A DNA stretch of 64,000 nt from Flavonifractor sp. An10 (GTDB taxonomy: Bacteria > Bacillota > Clostridia > Oscillospirales > Oscillospiraceae). The position numbers and the translations under genes are program-made. The notes beneath the pieces are model-generated. The model searched no databases. It was not told the origin of the DNA and worked only from the letters and a program-made list of their open reading frames with translations. Every line of letters starts with the position of its first letter. Positions within the stretch are counted from its first letter, which is position 1. Location: positions 186,001 through 250,000 of the forward strand of contig NZ_NFMB01000004.1 of NCBI RefSeq assembly GCF_002161215.1, given 5' to 3'. Positions 25,954-35,900 of this stretch are shown here, piece after piece.

Positions 25954-26047
25954 CTGTCCAGAGGCAAGGGGAGTCATACTTGGCTGAACTGGTCAGTTCG
26001 TGTCGAAATGCCCCCGGAAGCTCAAATTTTAGAAGGAGGAAATCCAA

Positions 26048-29000
26048 ATGAGAAACCTCAAACGGGCTCTCAGCCTGCTTCTGGCTGCCGCCATGCTGAT
26101 CGGCATGATGGTTGTCGGGGCCAGCGCTGCCGGGAGCCTCGACGACTTCTCCGATAAGGACGAAATCGTCAACCAGGACGCCGTTTCTCTGCTCACGATC
26201 CTTGGTGTGATCGAGGGTAAGGAAGACGGCTCCTACTTTGACCCCACGGGCAATGTGACCCGTGCCGAGATGGCGAAGATGATCGCCACCATCCTGAACC
26301 AGGGCGCCGACGTGGACGGCCTGTACACCGGGATGAACACCGGCCTGACCGACGTGGCGGGCCACTGGGCTGAGAGCTACATCAACTACTGCTACAGCCT
26401 GGGCATCATCGCCGGCCGCGGCAACGGCAAGTTTGACCCCGGTGCCACTGTTACCGGTAACGAGGCCGCCAAGATGCTGCTGGTGGCCGCCGGCTACGAC
26501 GCCAGCATCGAGGGCCTGACCGGCAACGACTGGGCCATCCGCACTGCCGCTCTGGCCTCCACCCTGGGCATCTTCGACAACCTGAACGCCCCCACCGGCG
26601 CCCCCCTGACCCGCGACAACGCGGCCCTGCTGGTGTACAACGCCCTGGACATCGAGATGATCCAGAGCTACCAGAACGGCTATGCCATCGCCTATGATGA
26701 CAACCGCACCATCCTGTCCACCAAGTACGGTGTGTACCGCCTGGAGGGCGTGGTTGTGGGTAACGAGTGGGCCTACCTGGACGGCACCGACTCCGACGAG
26801 GCTCTGGCTGCTGGCAAGACCCGTCTGAGCGACATCCGCCTGGTGGACTCCGACACCGTCAACACCCGCCCCGGCGTGGATGACGGCCAGTCCCGTCCCG
26901 ACACCACCTTCAACGTGTCCACTTCCGTTGACCTGCTGGGCCAGACCGTGACTATGTACGTGCGCAACACCACCGTGCTGGCCAACGCCGAGGTGCTGGG
27001 TGTGTATCTGAAGGATGGCGCTAACACCGTCGTCACCAGCGTGAACACCGAGGATACCCTGAAGGACTTCCTGAAGGGCACCGGCCTGAGCGAGGGCAAC
27101 GGTACCGAGTACTACGTCAACTACGGCGAGGTTGCCAGTGTTGACGATGCTACCGCTGCCATGGACTTCGGCAAGGACGATACCCATCTGGACAACGTGC
27201 AGGATAAGGCCAACGGCTACGGTGTCGAGCTGACTGTGATCGATAACGATCAGGACGGTATCGTGGACTATGTGCTCTACCTGCAGGAGTCCCTGTCCCA
27301 GGTCATTGCCAAGAACAATTCCAAGGAGACCACCACAATCAATGCCTTCAACAACAACAAGGCCATTGATGATGCCGACATCGTGACCGAGGCCGACCTG
27401 GCCGAGAGCGATCTGGTTCTGGTGGTTGAGTATGGCGGCCGCTACTATGTGTCCGAGCCCCAGGTTGTCACCGGCCAGATGGAGTCCTATCAGGCCAGCA
27501 AGACCAAGGAGCAGACCATCAAGGTGGACGGCACCGACTATCACCCCTCCTACATCCAGTACAAGGCCGCTACCGCTGACAACACCTACGAGTTCGATAT
27601 CCAGCTGTGCGACCAGGACAACGGCTACACCGAGGGTGTCCAGTTCGACACCGACTACGACTTCATCCTGGACTCCAACGGCAACGTGATCGCCTTCCAG
27701 CCCTCCGAGGCCGGTCTGTACGACTACGCGCTGGTTCTGGATTCCGGCTATGAGCCCGGCGCCTTTGCTTCCGACGCCTCCGGCAAGGTGAAGGTCCTGC
27801 TGCCCGACGGCACCGAGGGCACCTACACCCTGAACTTCTCCGCCTCCGCCAAGAACGTGGGCGAGCAGATTGCCGATGTCCAGAATTTCTCCTACAAGAA
27901 GAACCAGGGCATCCAGGAGCTGAAGGGCTTCCTCGGCACCGCCGACTCCGATCTGTCCGCCACCGCTCCCTGGGACGACGCTCAGGGCACCCAGGTCTTC
28001 GCTGACGAGGACAAGAGCGACACCGCCTTCCGCGACGGCAACGCCAAGGGCTATGTCATCGGCTACAGCCTGACTGAGGACGATGTGCTGACCATCACCT
28101 CCATCGTGGGTTCCACTGATGACATTGCCAGCAACGCTATCGACGAGTACAACGACACCAACGTCAACTACGACACCGACGCCAACTACAGCTCCGGCTC
28201 CGGCCGCATCCGTTTCGACGGCAATGCTGATCAGGTGGCCGTGGATCGCAACACGGTTGCCTTCTACTACACCAACGGCGGCGATGACTACGGCGTGGCC
28301 GTGGGCTACAATGAGATGAGCGACGTGACCAACGCGCCCTTCGTAGCCGAGCATGTCCGCAGCACCACCGATCTGGCCGGTGTGGTCCTGTTTGACGCTG
28401 TGGGCGTCCAGGCTGAGAAGGACTACGTGTTCGTGCTGAGCAAGAACACTGTCTCCTCCAGCCGCGCGATCCTGAACGTGGTCTACATGGACGGCACCGT
28501 GGGCCAGATGACCATCGATCGCGACGACTACGATGACATCTTCCGCAACGATACCGACTTCGGCACCGCCTATGCCTACCGCACCGGCTCCAACGGTATC
28601 TCCACCCTGACCCCCGCCGACGACGATGTGGACGATCTGCTGCCCGTGATCCACGGCTATGCCTGGCAGGTCAACGACGGCACTGTGGCCGTGTACAGCG
28701 ACAAGGCCGGCAGCAACCGCATCGACCGCGACGATGCCTATGACGGCACCGACGGCACCCTGAAGAACCTGGACGGCTACACCTTCTCCTACGACAAGCA
28801 GATCTGGAACGTGGAGGACGTGGACGAGGGCGACGAGAAGGCCCCCGCTGGCAGCTTCTCCCGCAACGTGGGCCGCGAGGTCGTCATGATCCTCGACACC
28901 AAGTGCAACGAGGTCCGTGCCGCTTACATCCTGGACGTGCTGGACGGCGGCGCCGCTTCCGGCGACGAGGTGGGCGCTGACTTCCGCATCACCTGGGACG

Positions 29001-30202
29001 AGGACAACGCCACCGTGCGCATCTTCAACCCCGAGCATGTGGGCGCCATCACCCTGATGAACGAGATCACCAACCTGCTGGAGCGCGAGGGTTATACCGA
29101 TGTTGAGTTCAACAATGCTCTGACCGTCAATGCTGAGACCATCACTACTCAGATTGAGGCCCGCATCGGTGACAACGGCCCCATGATCCGCAACATCCAG
29201 GCCATCAATGTCTACCAGGTGACCCGTGACGGCAAGAGTGCTCAGTATCTGGCCAATGGCGAGGACTACGAGTTCAAGGGCACCAACGGCGATACCTATC
29301 TGGTGAATAAGACCACCGCCTCCGCCGCCGACGTGACGGTTAACGCCGCTGGCGAGGGCAAGTACACCGTTGTCAGCACCAACAAGGATGCCAACAATTG
29401 CTTCGATCTGAAGACTGCCTACTCTGTTGAGCCCGGTGCCAACCTCACCATTAAGGACTCTGCCTCCACCCCCAACACCGCTACCAACGGCAGCGCTCGG
29501 TTCTGGGTCAGCGGCACGGAGCTGACTGTGGTTCCCGACACCAATTACGCTCTGGATCCTGACTGCGCTCTGGCTGATCTGGTGGACAGCAACATGAAGT
29601 TCGAGCTGGAGGGCAATGTTGCCCCCGCTGATGCTGTTGCGGTTCGGGCCAACATCCAGATCACCTTCACCGACGCTGGCTCCACTTACATGGATGCCCG
29701 CGATCTGCCCCGCGATGTGACCGTGATGGAGAACTCCGAGTACACTCTGCCCGCCGCGGTGACCGCCAAGACTGGCTATCAGTTCATCGGCTGGAGCGAT
29801 GGCTCCAAGCTGTATCAGGCTGGCGACAAGCTCAACGTTAGTAGCAGCCCCATCAACCTGACCCCCATCTTTGTGGGCCTCGTCCCGACTGAGTCCACTG
29901 CTGTGGCTAACGGTCAACAGGTTGCCACTGCTTGCGGGTATCTGGGGATTGCAACCAACCTGCCTGCTTCTATGAAGGCTGCCTTTAAGAGTGTTGCGGC
30001 GACTGTGAATGCCGACGGCACTACCTACACAGATGTAGCCAGCACTTCTAACATTTCTAGCAACAAGCTTACGTTCACCGATTTTGCCAATAGTTCGGAT
30101 ACCATTACCACTTGGACTAGCGGCGACAGCATTGAGCTGGTTGTGACCGTCACCTTCGAGGGCGGCGCTACCACCACCTTCACCGCTACTCTGACCGAGT
30201 AA
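26048..30202 (+). CDS. Giant SLH-domain S-layer-type protein 1
   Basis: 1384 aa. The ATG at 26048 follows AGAAGGAGG. The signal peptide (MRNLKRALSLLLAAAMLIGM) is cleaved near GASAAG. SLH repeats lie at about 33-80 (FSDKDEIVNQDAVSLLTILG), 96-150 (LTDVAGHWAESYINYCYSLG) and 155-200 (WAIRTAALASTLGIFDNLNA). The passenger is long, acidic and Asn/Asp/Thr-rich. It shares blocks with its paralogues (YVNYGEV, DYVFVLSKN, LNVVYMDGTV) to about residue 980, then has its own C-terminus, including an InlB/Flg_new-type unit (AKTGYQFIGWSDGSKLYQAG). The protein is expected at the cell surface, held to wall polymer by SLH repeats. Synonymous codons are more biased than around it (many GCT/GTC), a sign of high expression. 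Its end is met tail-to-tail by a small tail-fibre-like gene. Confidence 0.92.
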   Translation: MRNLKRALSLLLAAAMLIGMMVVGASAAGSLDDFSDKDEIVNQDAVSLLTILGVIEGKEDGSYFDPTGNVTRAEMAKMIATILNQGADVDGLYTGMNTGLTDVAGHWAESYINYCYSLGIIAGRGNGKFDPGATVTGNEAAKMLLVAAGYDASIEGLTGNDWAIRTAALASTLGIFDNLNAPTGAPLTRDNAALLVYNALDIEMIQSYQNGYAIAYDDNRTILSTKYGVYRLEGVVVGNEWAYLDGTDSDEALAAGKTRLSDIRLVDSDTVNTRPGVDDGQSRPDTTFNVSTSVDLLGQTVTMYVRNTTVLANAEVLGVYLKDGANTVVTSVNTEDTLKDFLKGTGLSEGNGTEYYVNYGEVASVDDATAAMDFGKDDTHLDNVQDKANGYGVELTVIDNDQDGIVDYVLYLQESLSQVIAKNNSKETTTINAFNNNKAIDDADIVTEADLAESDLVLVVEYGGRYYVSEPQVVTGQMESYQASKTKEQTIKVDGTDYHPSYIQYKAATADNTYEFDIQLCDQDNGYTEGVQFDTDYDFILDSNGNVIAFQPSEAGLYDYALVLDSGYEPGAFASDASGKVKVLLPDGTEGTYTLNFSASAKNVGEQIADVQNFSYKKNQGIQELKGFLGTADSDLSATAPWDDAQGTQVFADEDKSDTAFRDGNAKGYVIGYSLTEDDVLTITSIVGSTDDIASNAIDEYNDTNVNYDTDANYSSGSGRIRFDGNADQVAVDRNTVAFYYTNGGDDYGVAVGYNEMSDVTNAPFVAEHVRSTTDLAGVVLFDAVGVQAEKDYVFVLSKNTVSSSRAILNVVYMDGTVGQMTIDRDDYDDIFRNDTDFGTAYAYRTGSNGISTLTPADDDVDDLLPVIHGYAWQVNDGTVAVYSDKAGSNRIDRDDAYDGTDGTLKNLDGYTFSYDKQIWNVEDVDEGDEKAPAGSFSRNVGREVVMILDTKCNEVRAAYILDVLDGGAASGDEVGADFRITWDEDNATVRIFNPEHVGAITLMNEITNLLEREGYTDVEFNNALTVNAETITTQIEARIGDNGPMIRNIQAINVYQVTRDGKSAQYLANGEDYEFKGTNGDTYLVNKTTASAADVTVNAAGEGKYTVVSTNKDANNCFDLKTAYSVEPGANLTIKDSASTPNTATNGSARFWVSGTELTVVPDTNYALDPDCALADLVDSNMKFELEGNVAPADAVAVRANIQITFTDAGSTYMDARDLPRDVTVMENSEYTLPAAVTAKTGYQFIGWSDGSKLYQAGDKLNVSSSPINLTPIFVGLVPTESTAVANGQQVATACGYLGIATNLPASMKAAFKSVAATVNADGTTYTDVASTSNISSNKLTFTDFANSSDTITTWTSGDSIELVVTVTFEGGATTTFTATLTE

Positions 30203-30223
30203 TTCTACGCTTCGACAGCACCG

Positions 30224-30252
30224 AAAACCCCCGGGCAAAGCCCGGGGGTTTT
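30224..30252. terminator. Shared terminator of giant SLH gene 1 and the convergent small gene
   Basis: AAAACCCCCGGGC/GCCCGGGGGTTTT with a 3-nt loop and A/T tails on both sides; works for both strands. Confidence 0.85.
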
Positions 30253-30254
30253 CC

Positions 30255-30671
30255 CTATTTCACCGCCAGATAATAATATGTATACCCCTCGTTATTGGTC
30301 TGCTCGCCGGTACTGCCCCGAACCACCCGGAAACCTCCGGAGGTCATGAAGAGGCATGGCTGGCCGTCTTGTGGGGCCAGGGGGCCGCCGGCTACCGCCA
30401 TACCCGCCCGGGCCTGGGTAACGCCGCCCCGGGCGCCCCAGGAGGTCTCCACCAGCACGCCCCGTGGCTGAAAACCCAGGTTAATCAGGCGATTTTGTGT
30501 GCCGTCCCCGGTGTAAGTGCCGGTAACGATTTCCGCCTTGCCCTGGGCGGTTGACAGAGCCGCCTTGATCCCCGCGTCGATCTTCTGAAAATCGGTATTG
30601 AAGTCGGTGCGGAGAAAGTTGTCGCCGGGCACCCACTGGTGGAGCCCATAATTTGCCGTATAGGTTGCCAT
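30255..30671 (-). CDS. Small tail-fibre-like protein, copy 1 (LHQW family)
   Basis: 138 aa, no signal peptide or membrane segment. The N-terminus MATYTANYGLHQWVPGDNFL then RTDFNTDFQKIDAGI resembles the first domain of phage tail fibre proteins (xxYTxNYxLxxxxxxDxxxxxDFNxNFxxID). The middle is Gly/Thr-rich (GTYTGDGTQNRLINLGFQPR) and the end GYTYYYLAVK resembles the closing strands of fibre tip domains. Three more copies lie at 30785, 40553 and 49590, each convergent with a giant SLH gene. Nothing else phage-like is near. Its ATG (30671) is preceded by GGGAGGG 7 nt away, sealed in a hairpin. Function unknown; binding or display of a surface ligand is a guess. Confidence 0.8.
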   Translation of the reverse strand: MATYTANYGLHQWVPGDNFLRTDFNTDFQKIDAGIKAALSTAQGKAEIVTGTYTGDGTQNRLINLGFQPRGVLVETSWGARGGVTQARAGMAVAGGPLAPQDGQPCLFMTSGGFRVVRGSTGEQTNNEGYTYYYLAVK

Positions 30672-30678
30672 GGTTCAT

Positions 30679-30700
30679 CCCTCCCGGCGGCGCGGGAGGG
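30679..30700 (-). promoter_or_regulatory. Ribosome-site hairpin of small gene 1
   Basis: On the minus strand CCCTCCCG (anti-SD) pairs with CGGGAGGG, which holds the Shine-Dalgarno, with a 6-nt loop, directly before the start codon. Translation should be low unless the hairpin is opened. Confidence 0.65.
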
Positions 30701-30784
30701 CGGCCCGGCGCGGTACGGGGAGCCGCGGCCGCGTCCTGCCGTCCCGCGCCGCCCTGCGGGCGCCGGCACCCGGGAGGGATTTTT

Positions 30785-31180
30785 ATGGCAAGTTATACAA
30801 CCAATTATCAGCTGCACCAGTGGGAGGCCAGCGACGACTTCCTGCGCACGGATTTCAACGAGGACTTTGCCAAAATCGACGCGGGCATCAAATCGGCGGC
30901 GGACGCCGCCGCAGGCGCGGCCAGCACCGCCGCCGGAAAGGCCCGGATCGTGACGGGCTCCTACACCGGCAACGGCTCTTCCAAGACGGTGAGCCTCGGG
31001 TTCCGCCCCAAGGCTCTCTGGGTGCATGGGGGTGTGTACGACACAATGGTCACCCAGCAGGGCGGACACAATATGCTGGGTCTAAACACCACCGGCTTCA
31101 TCGTGCAGTTTGTCAGTGGCTATGGGGACTACTGCGCAAACAAAAACGGCCAAAGTTATACCTATGCCGCTATCCAATAG
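30785..31180 (+). CDS. Small tail-fibre-like protein, copy 2 (LHQW family)
   Basis: 131 aa from the ATG at 30785, with GGGAGGG 6 nt upstream. N-terminus MASYTTNYQLHQWEASDDFL then RTDFNEDFAKIDAGIKSAAD, a short Ala-rich helix, then a beta-rich part (IVTGSYTGNGSSKTVSLGFR) and a closing GYGDYCANKNGQSYTYAAIQ. The same family as 30255-30671, which lies back to back with it (113 bp between starts). It converges on giant SLH gene 2. The local hairpin around its ribosome site is weaker than in the other three copies, although the same GGGAGGG is used and an anti-SD CCCTCCC lies 90 bp upstream. Function unknown. Confidence 0.78.
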   Translation: MASYTTNYQLHQWEASDDFLRTDFNEDFAKIDAGIKSAADAAAGAASTAAGKARIVTGSYTGNGSSKTVSLGFRPKALWVHGGVYDTMVTQQGGHNMLGLNTTGFIVQFVSGYGDYCANKNGQSYTYAAIQ

Positions 31181-31186
31181 GTAAAA

Positions 31187-31219
31187 AGATCCCCCCGGGC
31201 AAATTGCCCGGGGGGATCT
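31187..31219 (-). terminator. Terminator between small gene 2 and giant SLH gene 2
   Basis: AGATCCCCCCGGGCAA/TTGCCCGGGGGGATCT. On the minus strand it ends in TTTTT, so it mainly stops the SLH transcript. Confidence 0.8.
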
Positions 31220-31249
31220 GACCTTTAGGAGAATTCAGAATTCTCTAAA

Positions 31250-34200
31250 TTAGTCGTGAATATCTCCAGCTGTGACGTTACCAGAAACCGTAAAGCTATA
31301 GATCCCGGTCTCACCGGTAACGGGGGTCAGGGTGATGGTGCTGCTAGTGGGAGTGCCCGTCGCGGTTACAAACAGCTCAGTGCCCACAGCAACAGAATTG
31401 CTATAGGTGAGCTCAGGGCTACCAGTCTTCGCGTCGCTCAGCGAGGCAAAGATCTTAACATCGCTGTCAGTCTGGTCGGCCACGGTATAGGCATCCCAAA
31501 TAAAGATCTCACCGTCATCGCCGTTGGCACCCATATCGAGTGTATACACAGCCTCTCTGCCGTTGGCGTTGATAACCGTACCAGCCACAGGAGTGCCAAT
31601 GTTGGTATCGATCAAGAAGCTGGTAGAAGTGGTGTCAAAGTACACCAGATCGTTATCCTTCCAGAAGCCCAGGCTGTCACCATTGTAGAACACCTCGGCA
31701 ACCTGGAGCTCGCCAATGGTGACGGGCTTGGTCACGGTGTACTCAGTGGTGTTCTTGGTGCCGCTCAGACGGTACGGGTCGGTAAACGCGACGCCGTCCT
31801 CGGTGAACTGCACGTACTTGCCGGAACCAGCCTTGTCGCCGGTAACCTCGAGTACCACACCGTCGGCCACATAAGTGGTGGAGCTGGGAGTATAGGTCGC
31901 ATCATAGGTGCCGTTGCCATCGCTGTCGTACTTGAAGGTCACGCCGCCCGCGGCCTTAACCTGATAGCCGTCAGTGAGGGCAACATCCATGATGATGCCA
32001 GGCCAGGAATAGGTGAACTCGCTATTTCCGGTCGTGTAAGACACGCCGCTATCCTTGACGTCGACCTTGCCCTCAATGATAACCGCCACGTCTCCAGTGG
32101 TGTCTTTCTTCAGAGCTTCAGAAGCATCGAAGGTAGCAGTGTAACCAGCATTACGATCCATCCAATAATACTCTCCGCCATAAGAGACGTAGTGAACCTG
32201 GATAGACTCGACCTCGTACATGCCCCAATCACTCCAAGAGTCGCCGCCGGTGGTCACATTCCAGCCGCCAGCGGTACCGATGGCGGCGTCCCAGGTAACA
32301 CTGACGATGTTCTCGCCCAGGAAGTCGGCCATCAGGTCGCGCACGTCGTTGATGGTGGGGCGGGAGCTGTTGACATCATGCCAACGCAGCTCATAGGCGC
32401 CGGTGAGGCTGTCGCGGGTGACGTTGTCGGTGTAGCGGGCACCCTGGACGGGAGTCTCGGTGGTGTCGTCGATCTCCCACACGAAGGCGGTGCGGATGGT
32501 GCGGCCGTTCACGGTGGTGGGAACGATGACGGAGTGGCACTCGATGTAGGAGAACTCACCCTCACGGATGTCGTCCTTGGCGGTGGTCATGTCGGTGACA
32601 TCCCACACGTCGGCGTCGTCGGGCAGCGCGTAGATCTCGTTCTTGGTATTCTCCACGGTGCCGTTGAGCAGCAGCTCGGCGTTGTAGTCCTCGATGCGGG
32701 TACCGTCAACGATGTCGTAGGTGCCGTCGGCGTTCTCCACATAGGCATAGGCGTTCATGTAGCAGGTGGTGTCCTCGGGATTGAAGGTGCTCTTGCTGTA
32801 CTCGTCGATTTCAATCTCCTTGGCGGTGCCATCCTCAAAGACCACGTTCAGCCACAGGGTGTCGTCCTTGGTGTAGGCGTTGCGGGACAGAACCAGCATG
32901 TAGTCGCGGCTGGTAACCACGGTCTCGGCGTTGATCAGAACGACCTCGGCCAGGTGGGTGGTCTCCCAGGTCTTGTCGGCGGTCTTCTTCTCCACGGGGT
33001 AGACCTGCACGTCCACGTTCAGATCCTTGTTGTCCTTGTTATAGGCGTCCACGTCGCCCATGTTGTTCCAGCCGATGGCGGCGCTGTAGGAGATGGTTCC
33101 GTCAGCGTTGCGGACGAAGTAGAAGGCCACGGTGTTGCGGTCAATGGCGTACTCCACGTCGTCGTTGCCGACCTTGCTGGTCAGGAAGATGGAGGCGTCG
33201 CCCTTGTCGTAGTCCTCGTCCAGAGTCCACTCCAGGTTGCTGTCGGTCTGAGCGGCAGTCACAGGGGCCTTATCGTTCTTGTCGATATAGGCATAGGTGT
33301 CGTCCTTGCCGTCGCCGAAGTTGCGGTCGGTGTTGGTCTTGGGAGCGGTCACGAGGCCGTCCACAATGCGATCCTCATGCAGGCCCAGAACCTTGTTGAT
33401 GGTCAGCTCGGTCTCGTCCTCGTTCAGGGAGTAGAGGATCACGGTGCCCACGGCGGCGTTCAGGTTGCTCTGAGCGGAACCGCCGGAGGTGTTCACGTCG
33501 CGGGTGCCCAGGTAGGCTTCCAGCTTGTCGCTGTCGTCACCAAAGGCGGGATCCACGGAAGCATCCCAGTCGATGTCGTACTTGGCGGTGGTGCCGTCGG
33601 CCTTCAGGATCTTGATCTCGCCCTCCTTGGTCAGGGCGTTCTGGGTCCAGGCGGACTCGATGACCAGGCCGTAGTTGATCTCGGGCTCCTCAGTGGGCCG
33701 GATGGCGACCACGTAGCCGTTGGAGTCCAGGATGAAGTCGAACATGTCGTCGAAGCCGGGCTCCGTCTCACGGGTCTCGGGCTCGTCGATGTCGAAGTGG
33801 GTCAGCTCCACGTCCACCTTGGAGGCGGCGTCGGGGATGAAGGACTGGCGGTACTCCTTACCATTGTCCAGGGTGATGTACAGCTCATTATCCTCGTCGC
33901 GGTCCAGACGGGTCATGGTGCCGGAGACGATCTCGGGCAGGGTGATGTAGGTGCGGCCGCCGTACTGGACGTACAGCACCAGGTCGTCGGTGGCGATGGT
34001 GTCGCCGTTGGGGTACACGGCGTCCTCGAAGTCCACGGCGAAGGAGTCAGCGGTGTTGTCCAGCTCGCCCTTGGGGTCGCGGCCGGGGGCGTACAGGGTG
34101 AACTCCTCGTTGCGCTCGCTGTAGGAGCGAACCTCGGACAGAGTCTCCATGGTGTACAGGACGTACTCGGCCTTGCCGTCGTCGTTGTTGTCGATGACCT

Positions 34201-35374
34201 CGACCTCAATGCCGTTGGCCACGAAGTAATCCTCGGTCTGATCCAGGTCATAGTTGGCGTGCTCATTGATGGTCTCAATGGCGGCGGCCTCGTTGGCCTG
34301 GTAGCCGTAGTTGACATAGTACTCGGTGTCCTCGTCCACGGTCACGCCGGTGCCCTTCAGGTAGTCCTTAGAGGTGTCCTCGGTGGAGGCGGTGGTCAGG
34401 ATCACGTTCATGTCGTCCTTGGTGGCCACGCCGATGACCTTGGAGTTGGACAGCACGGTGGTCTTCTCCACGTACAGGGTCACGGCCTTGCCCATGTAGT
34501 CCACGGGGGTGGTCACATTGAAGGGCACCACGCCGTCATAGCGCACGCCCTCGTCCACCACGGTGTTGGCGGTGGTGGAGTCGTACACGATCACGTTCTC
34601 CAGGGTGGTGCGGCCCTCGCGCAGGGCGGCCTCGGAGTCGGTCTGCTCCAGCTGAGCCCACTCGTTGCCCACAACCACGCCCTCGACGCGCATCACGCCG
34701 AACACGGAGCTCAGAATGGTGCGGTGGTCGTCATAGGAAATGGCGTAGCCGTTGCGGTACTCCTGGATCAGCTCCACGTCCAGGGCGTTGTAGATCAGCA
34801 GAGCCGCGTCGTCACGGTTCAGAGGCTCGCTCACGTCCTTGGTGAAGTTGCGGAAGATGCCCAGCTGCTGGGCCAGGGCGGCGGTGTTCAGCGCCCAGTC
34901 GGGGCCGACCAGGCCCTCGATGTCGGCGTTGTAGCCCAGGGCGGCCAGCAGCATCTTGGCGGCCTCAACGCCGGTCACGTTGGCGCTGGGGTCGAAGGTG
35001 TTGTCGCCGCGGCCGGCAATGATGCCGCGCACATAGCAGTAGTTGATGAAGCCGCGGGCCCAGTTGGCTGCGATGTCGGTCAGGCCGCTGTCCACATTGG
35101 TGTACAGGGTATCGCAGTTCTGGTTGTTGGTCAGAGTGACGGAGATCATCTTCGCCATCTGAGCGCGGTCCACGTTGCCAGTGGGATCATAGGAGCCATC
35201 GGGCAGGCCCTGGATAATCTCCAGCGTGGTCAGCATGGAAACCGCATCCTTGTTCACGATCTCTTCCCGGTCGGAGAAATCGTTGTAGCTCACAGCGCCA
35301 GCGCCGACGACCATCAGGCCAATGACCATAACGACGGCCAGCACCAGGCTGAGAGCCCGTTTGAGGTTTCTCAT
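31250..35374 (-). CDS. Giant SLH-domain S-layer-type protein 2
   Basis: 1374 aa. The ATG at 35374 follows AGAAGGAGG. The signal peptide (MRNLKRALSLVLAVVMVIGL) ends near GAGAVS. SLH repeats lie at about 30-78 (FSDREEIVNKDAVSMLTTLE), 93-148 (LTDIAANWARGFINYCYVRG) and 153-200 (DWALNTAALAQQLGIFRNFT). The long acidic passenger shares blocks with the others (YVNYGYQANEAAA, ILYVQYGGRTYI-like, DYMLVLSRNAYTKDDTLWLN). From about residue 1000 the sequence is its own, beta-rich (GEYYWMDRNAGYTATFDASE) and ends SFTVSGNVTAGDIHD. It carries copy B of the upstream module. It is convergent with the small tail-fibre-like gene at 30785. Expected to be wall-anchored and abundant. Confidence 0.92.
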   Translation of the reverse strand: MRNLKRALSLVLAVVMVIGLMVVGAGAVSYNDFSDREEIVNKDAVSMLTTLEIIQGLPDGSYDPTGNVDRAQMAKMISVTLTNNQNCDTLYTNVDSGLTDIAANWARGFINYCYVRGIIAGRGDNTFDPSANVTGVEAAKMLLAALGYNADIEGLVGPDWALNTAALAQQLGIFRNFTKDVSEPLNRDDAALLIYNALDVELIQEYRNGYAISYDDHRTILSSVFGVMRVEGVVVGNEWAQLEQTDSEAALREGRTTLENVIVYDSTTANTVVDEGVRYDGVVPFNVTTPVDYMGKAVTLYVEKTTVLSNSKVIGVATKDDMNVILTTASTEDTSKDYLKGTGVTVDEDTEYYVNYGYQANEAAAIETINEHANYDLDQTEDYFVANGIEVEVIDNNDDGKAEYVLYTMETLSEVRSYSERNEEFTLYAPGRDPKGELDNTADSFAVDFEDAVYPNGDTIATDDLVLYVQYGGRTYITLPEIVSGTMTRLDRDEDNELYITLDNGKEYRQSFIPDAASKVDVELTHFDIDEPETRETEPGFDDMFDFILDSNGYVVAIRPTEEPEINYGLVIESAWTQNALTKEGEIKILKADGTTAKYDIDWDASVDPAFGDDSDKLEAYLGTRDVNTSGGSAQSNLNAAVGTVILYSLNEDETELTINKVLGLHEDRIVDGLVTAPKTNTDRNFGDGKDDTYAYIDKNDKAPVTAAQTDSNLEWTLDEDYDKGDASIFLTSKVGNDDVEYAIDRNTVAFYFVRNADGTISYSAAIGWNNMGDVDAYNKDNKDLNVDVQVYPVEKKTADKTWETTHLAEVVLINAETVVTSRDYMLVLSRNAYTKDDTLWLNVVFEDGTAKEIEIDEYSKSTFNPEDTTCYMNAYAYVENADGTYDIVDGTRIEDYNAELLLNGTVENTKNEIYALPDDADVWDVTDMTTAKDDIREGEFSYIECHSVIVPTTVNGRTIRTAFVWEIDDTTETPVQGARYTDNVTRDSLTGAYELRWHDVNSSRPTINDVRDLMADFLGENIVSVTWDAAIGTAGGWNVTTGGDSWSDWGMYEVESIQVHYVSYGGEYYWMDRNAGYTATFDASEALKKDTTGDVAVIIEGKVDVKDSGVSYTTGNSEFTYSWPGIIMDVALTDGYQVKAAGGVTFKYDSDGNGTYDATYTPSSTTYVADGVVLEVTGDKAGSGKYVQFTEDGVAFTDPYRLSGTKNTTEYTVTKPVTIGELQVAEVFYNGDSLGFWKDNDLVYFDTTSTSFLIDTNIGTPVAGTVINANGREAVYTLDMGANGDDGEIFIWDAYTVADQTDSDVKIFASLSDAKTGSPELTYSNSVAVGTELFVTATGTPTSSTITLTPVTGETGIYSFTVSGNVTAGDIHD

Positions 35375-35543
35375 CTTGGATTTTCCTCCTTCTAAAATTT
35401 GAGGCCGGAGTTGCCATATAGTCCCAATATCCGGTAAAATAGGGAAATCAGAGCCGTATGACGACCCTTACATGCGGTTTGAAGTGAGGAAATCCTGCGG
35501 TATTCAGACAATTTTAGCTTGATTTGCGGCTTAAATGTTCCCA

Positions 35544-35649
35544 TGGTAGACATTTGGTAGACATGAGGCGGCAAAAGAAAGGGCGCGCAGCGGGAAACCG
35601 CTGCGCGCCAATGAATTGCGGGATTGATTTGGTAGACATTTGGTAGACA
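35544..35649 (-). promoter_or_regulatory. SLH upstream module, copy B
   Basis: Repeat pairs TGTCTAC-CAAA-TGTCTACCA at 35544-35563 and 35630-35649 (86 bp apart), hairpin 35582-35609 between them with CTTTCTTTTGCC after it on the minus strand. It is 170 bp from the SLH start. The 80 bp just before that start (from AAATTTTAGAAGG upstream) are almost identical to copies C and D. Confidence 0.78.
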
Positions 35650-35740
35650 TGACCTCAAAACACAGTGTGGGTATAGAACCTGGGGAAACGGGGTATTTTG
35701 AAGGTTAGAAGGCGGCGGAAAAAAGAGAAAGAAATTTTCT

Positions 35741-35768
35741 TTGATTTTATCCGGAGATCTGCTATAAT
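35741..35768 (+). promoter_or_regulatory. Promoter of murA
   Basis: TTGATT (35741-35746), 16-bp spacer, TATAAT (35763-35768). Confidence 0.7.
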
Positions 35769-35900
35769 GTACTCGTATTGGAGCGCTCTGCCATGGAGCG
35801 TACCTGTTTTTGAACATACAACGGGCCGGCGAACCTCCGGCTTTTGGGATGCTGCCGGGCCTGGAACGGGCTGCGGCGGAAGGAATAGAGGGTTGTAGCT

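Noticed and set aside
35400-35570. Short upstream reading frame MSTMGTF... ending at the SLH ribosome site (leader peptide)
   Set aside because: The frame is open in copies A-C but stops after eight codons in copy D and early in copy A, and differences are not silent. More likely a by-product of conserved non-coding DNA.
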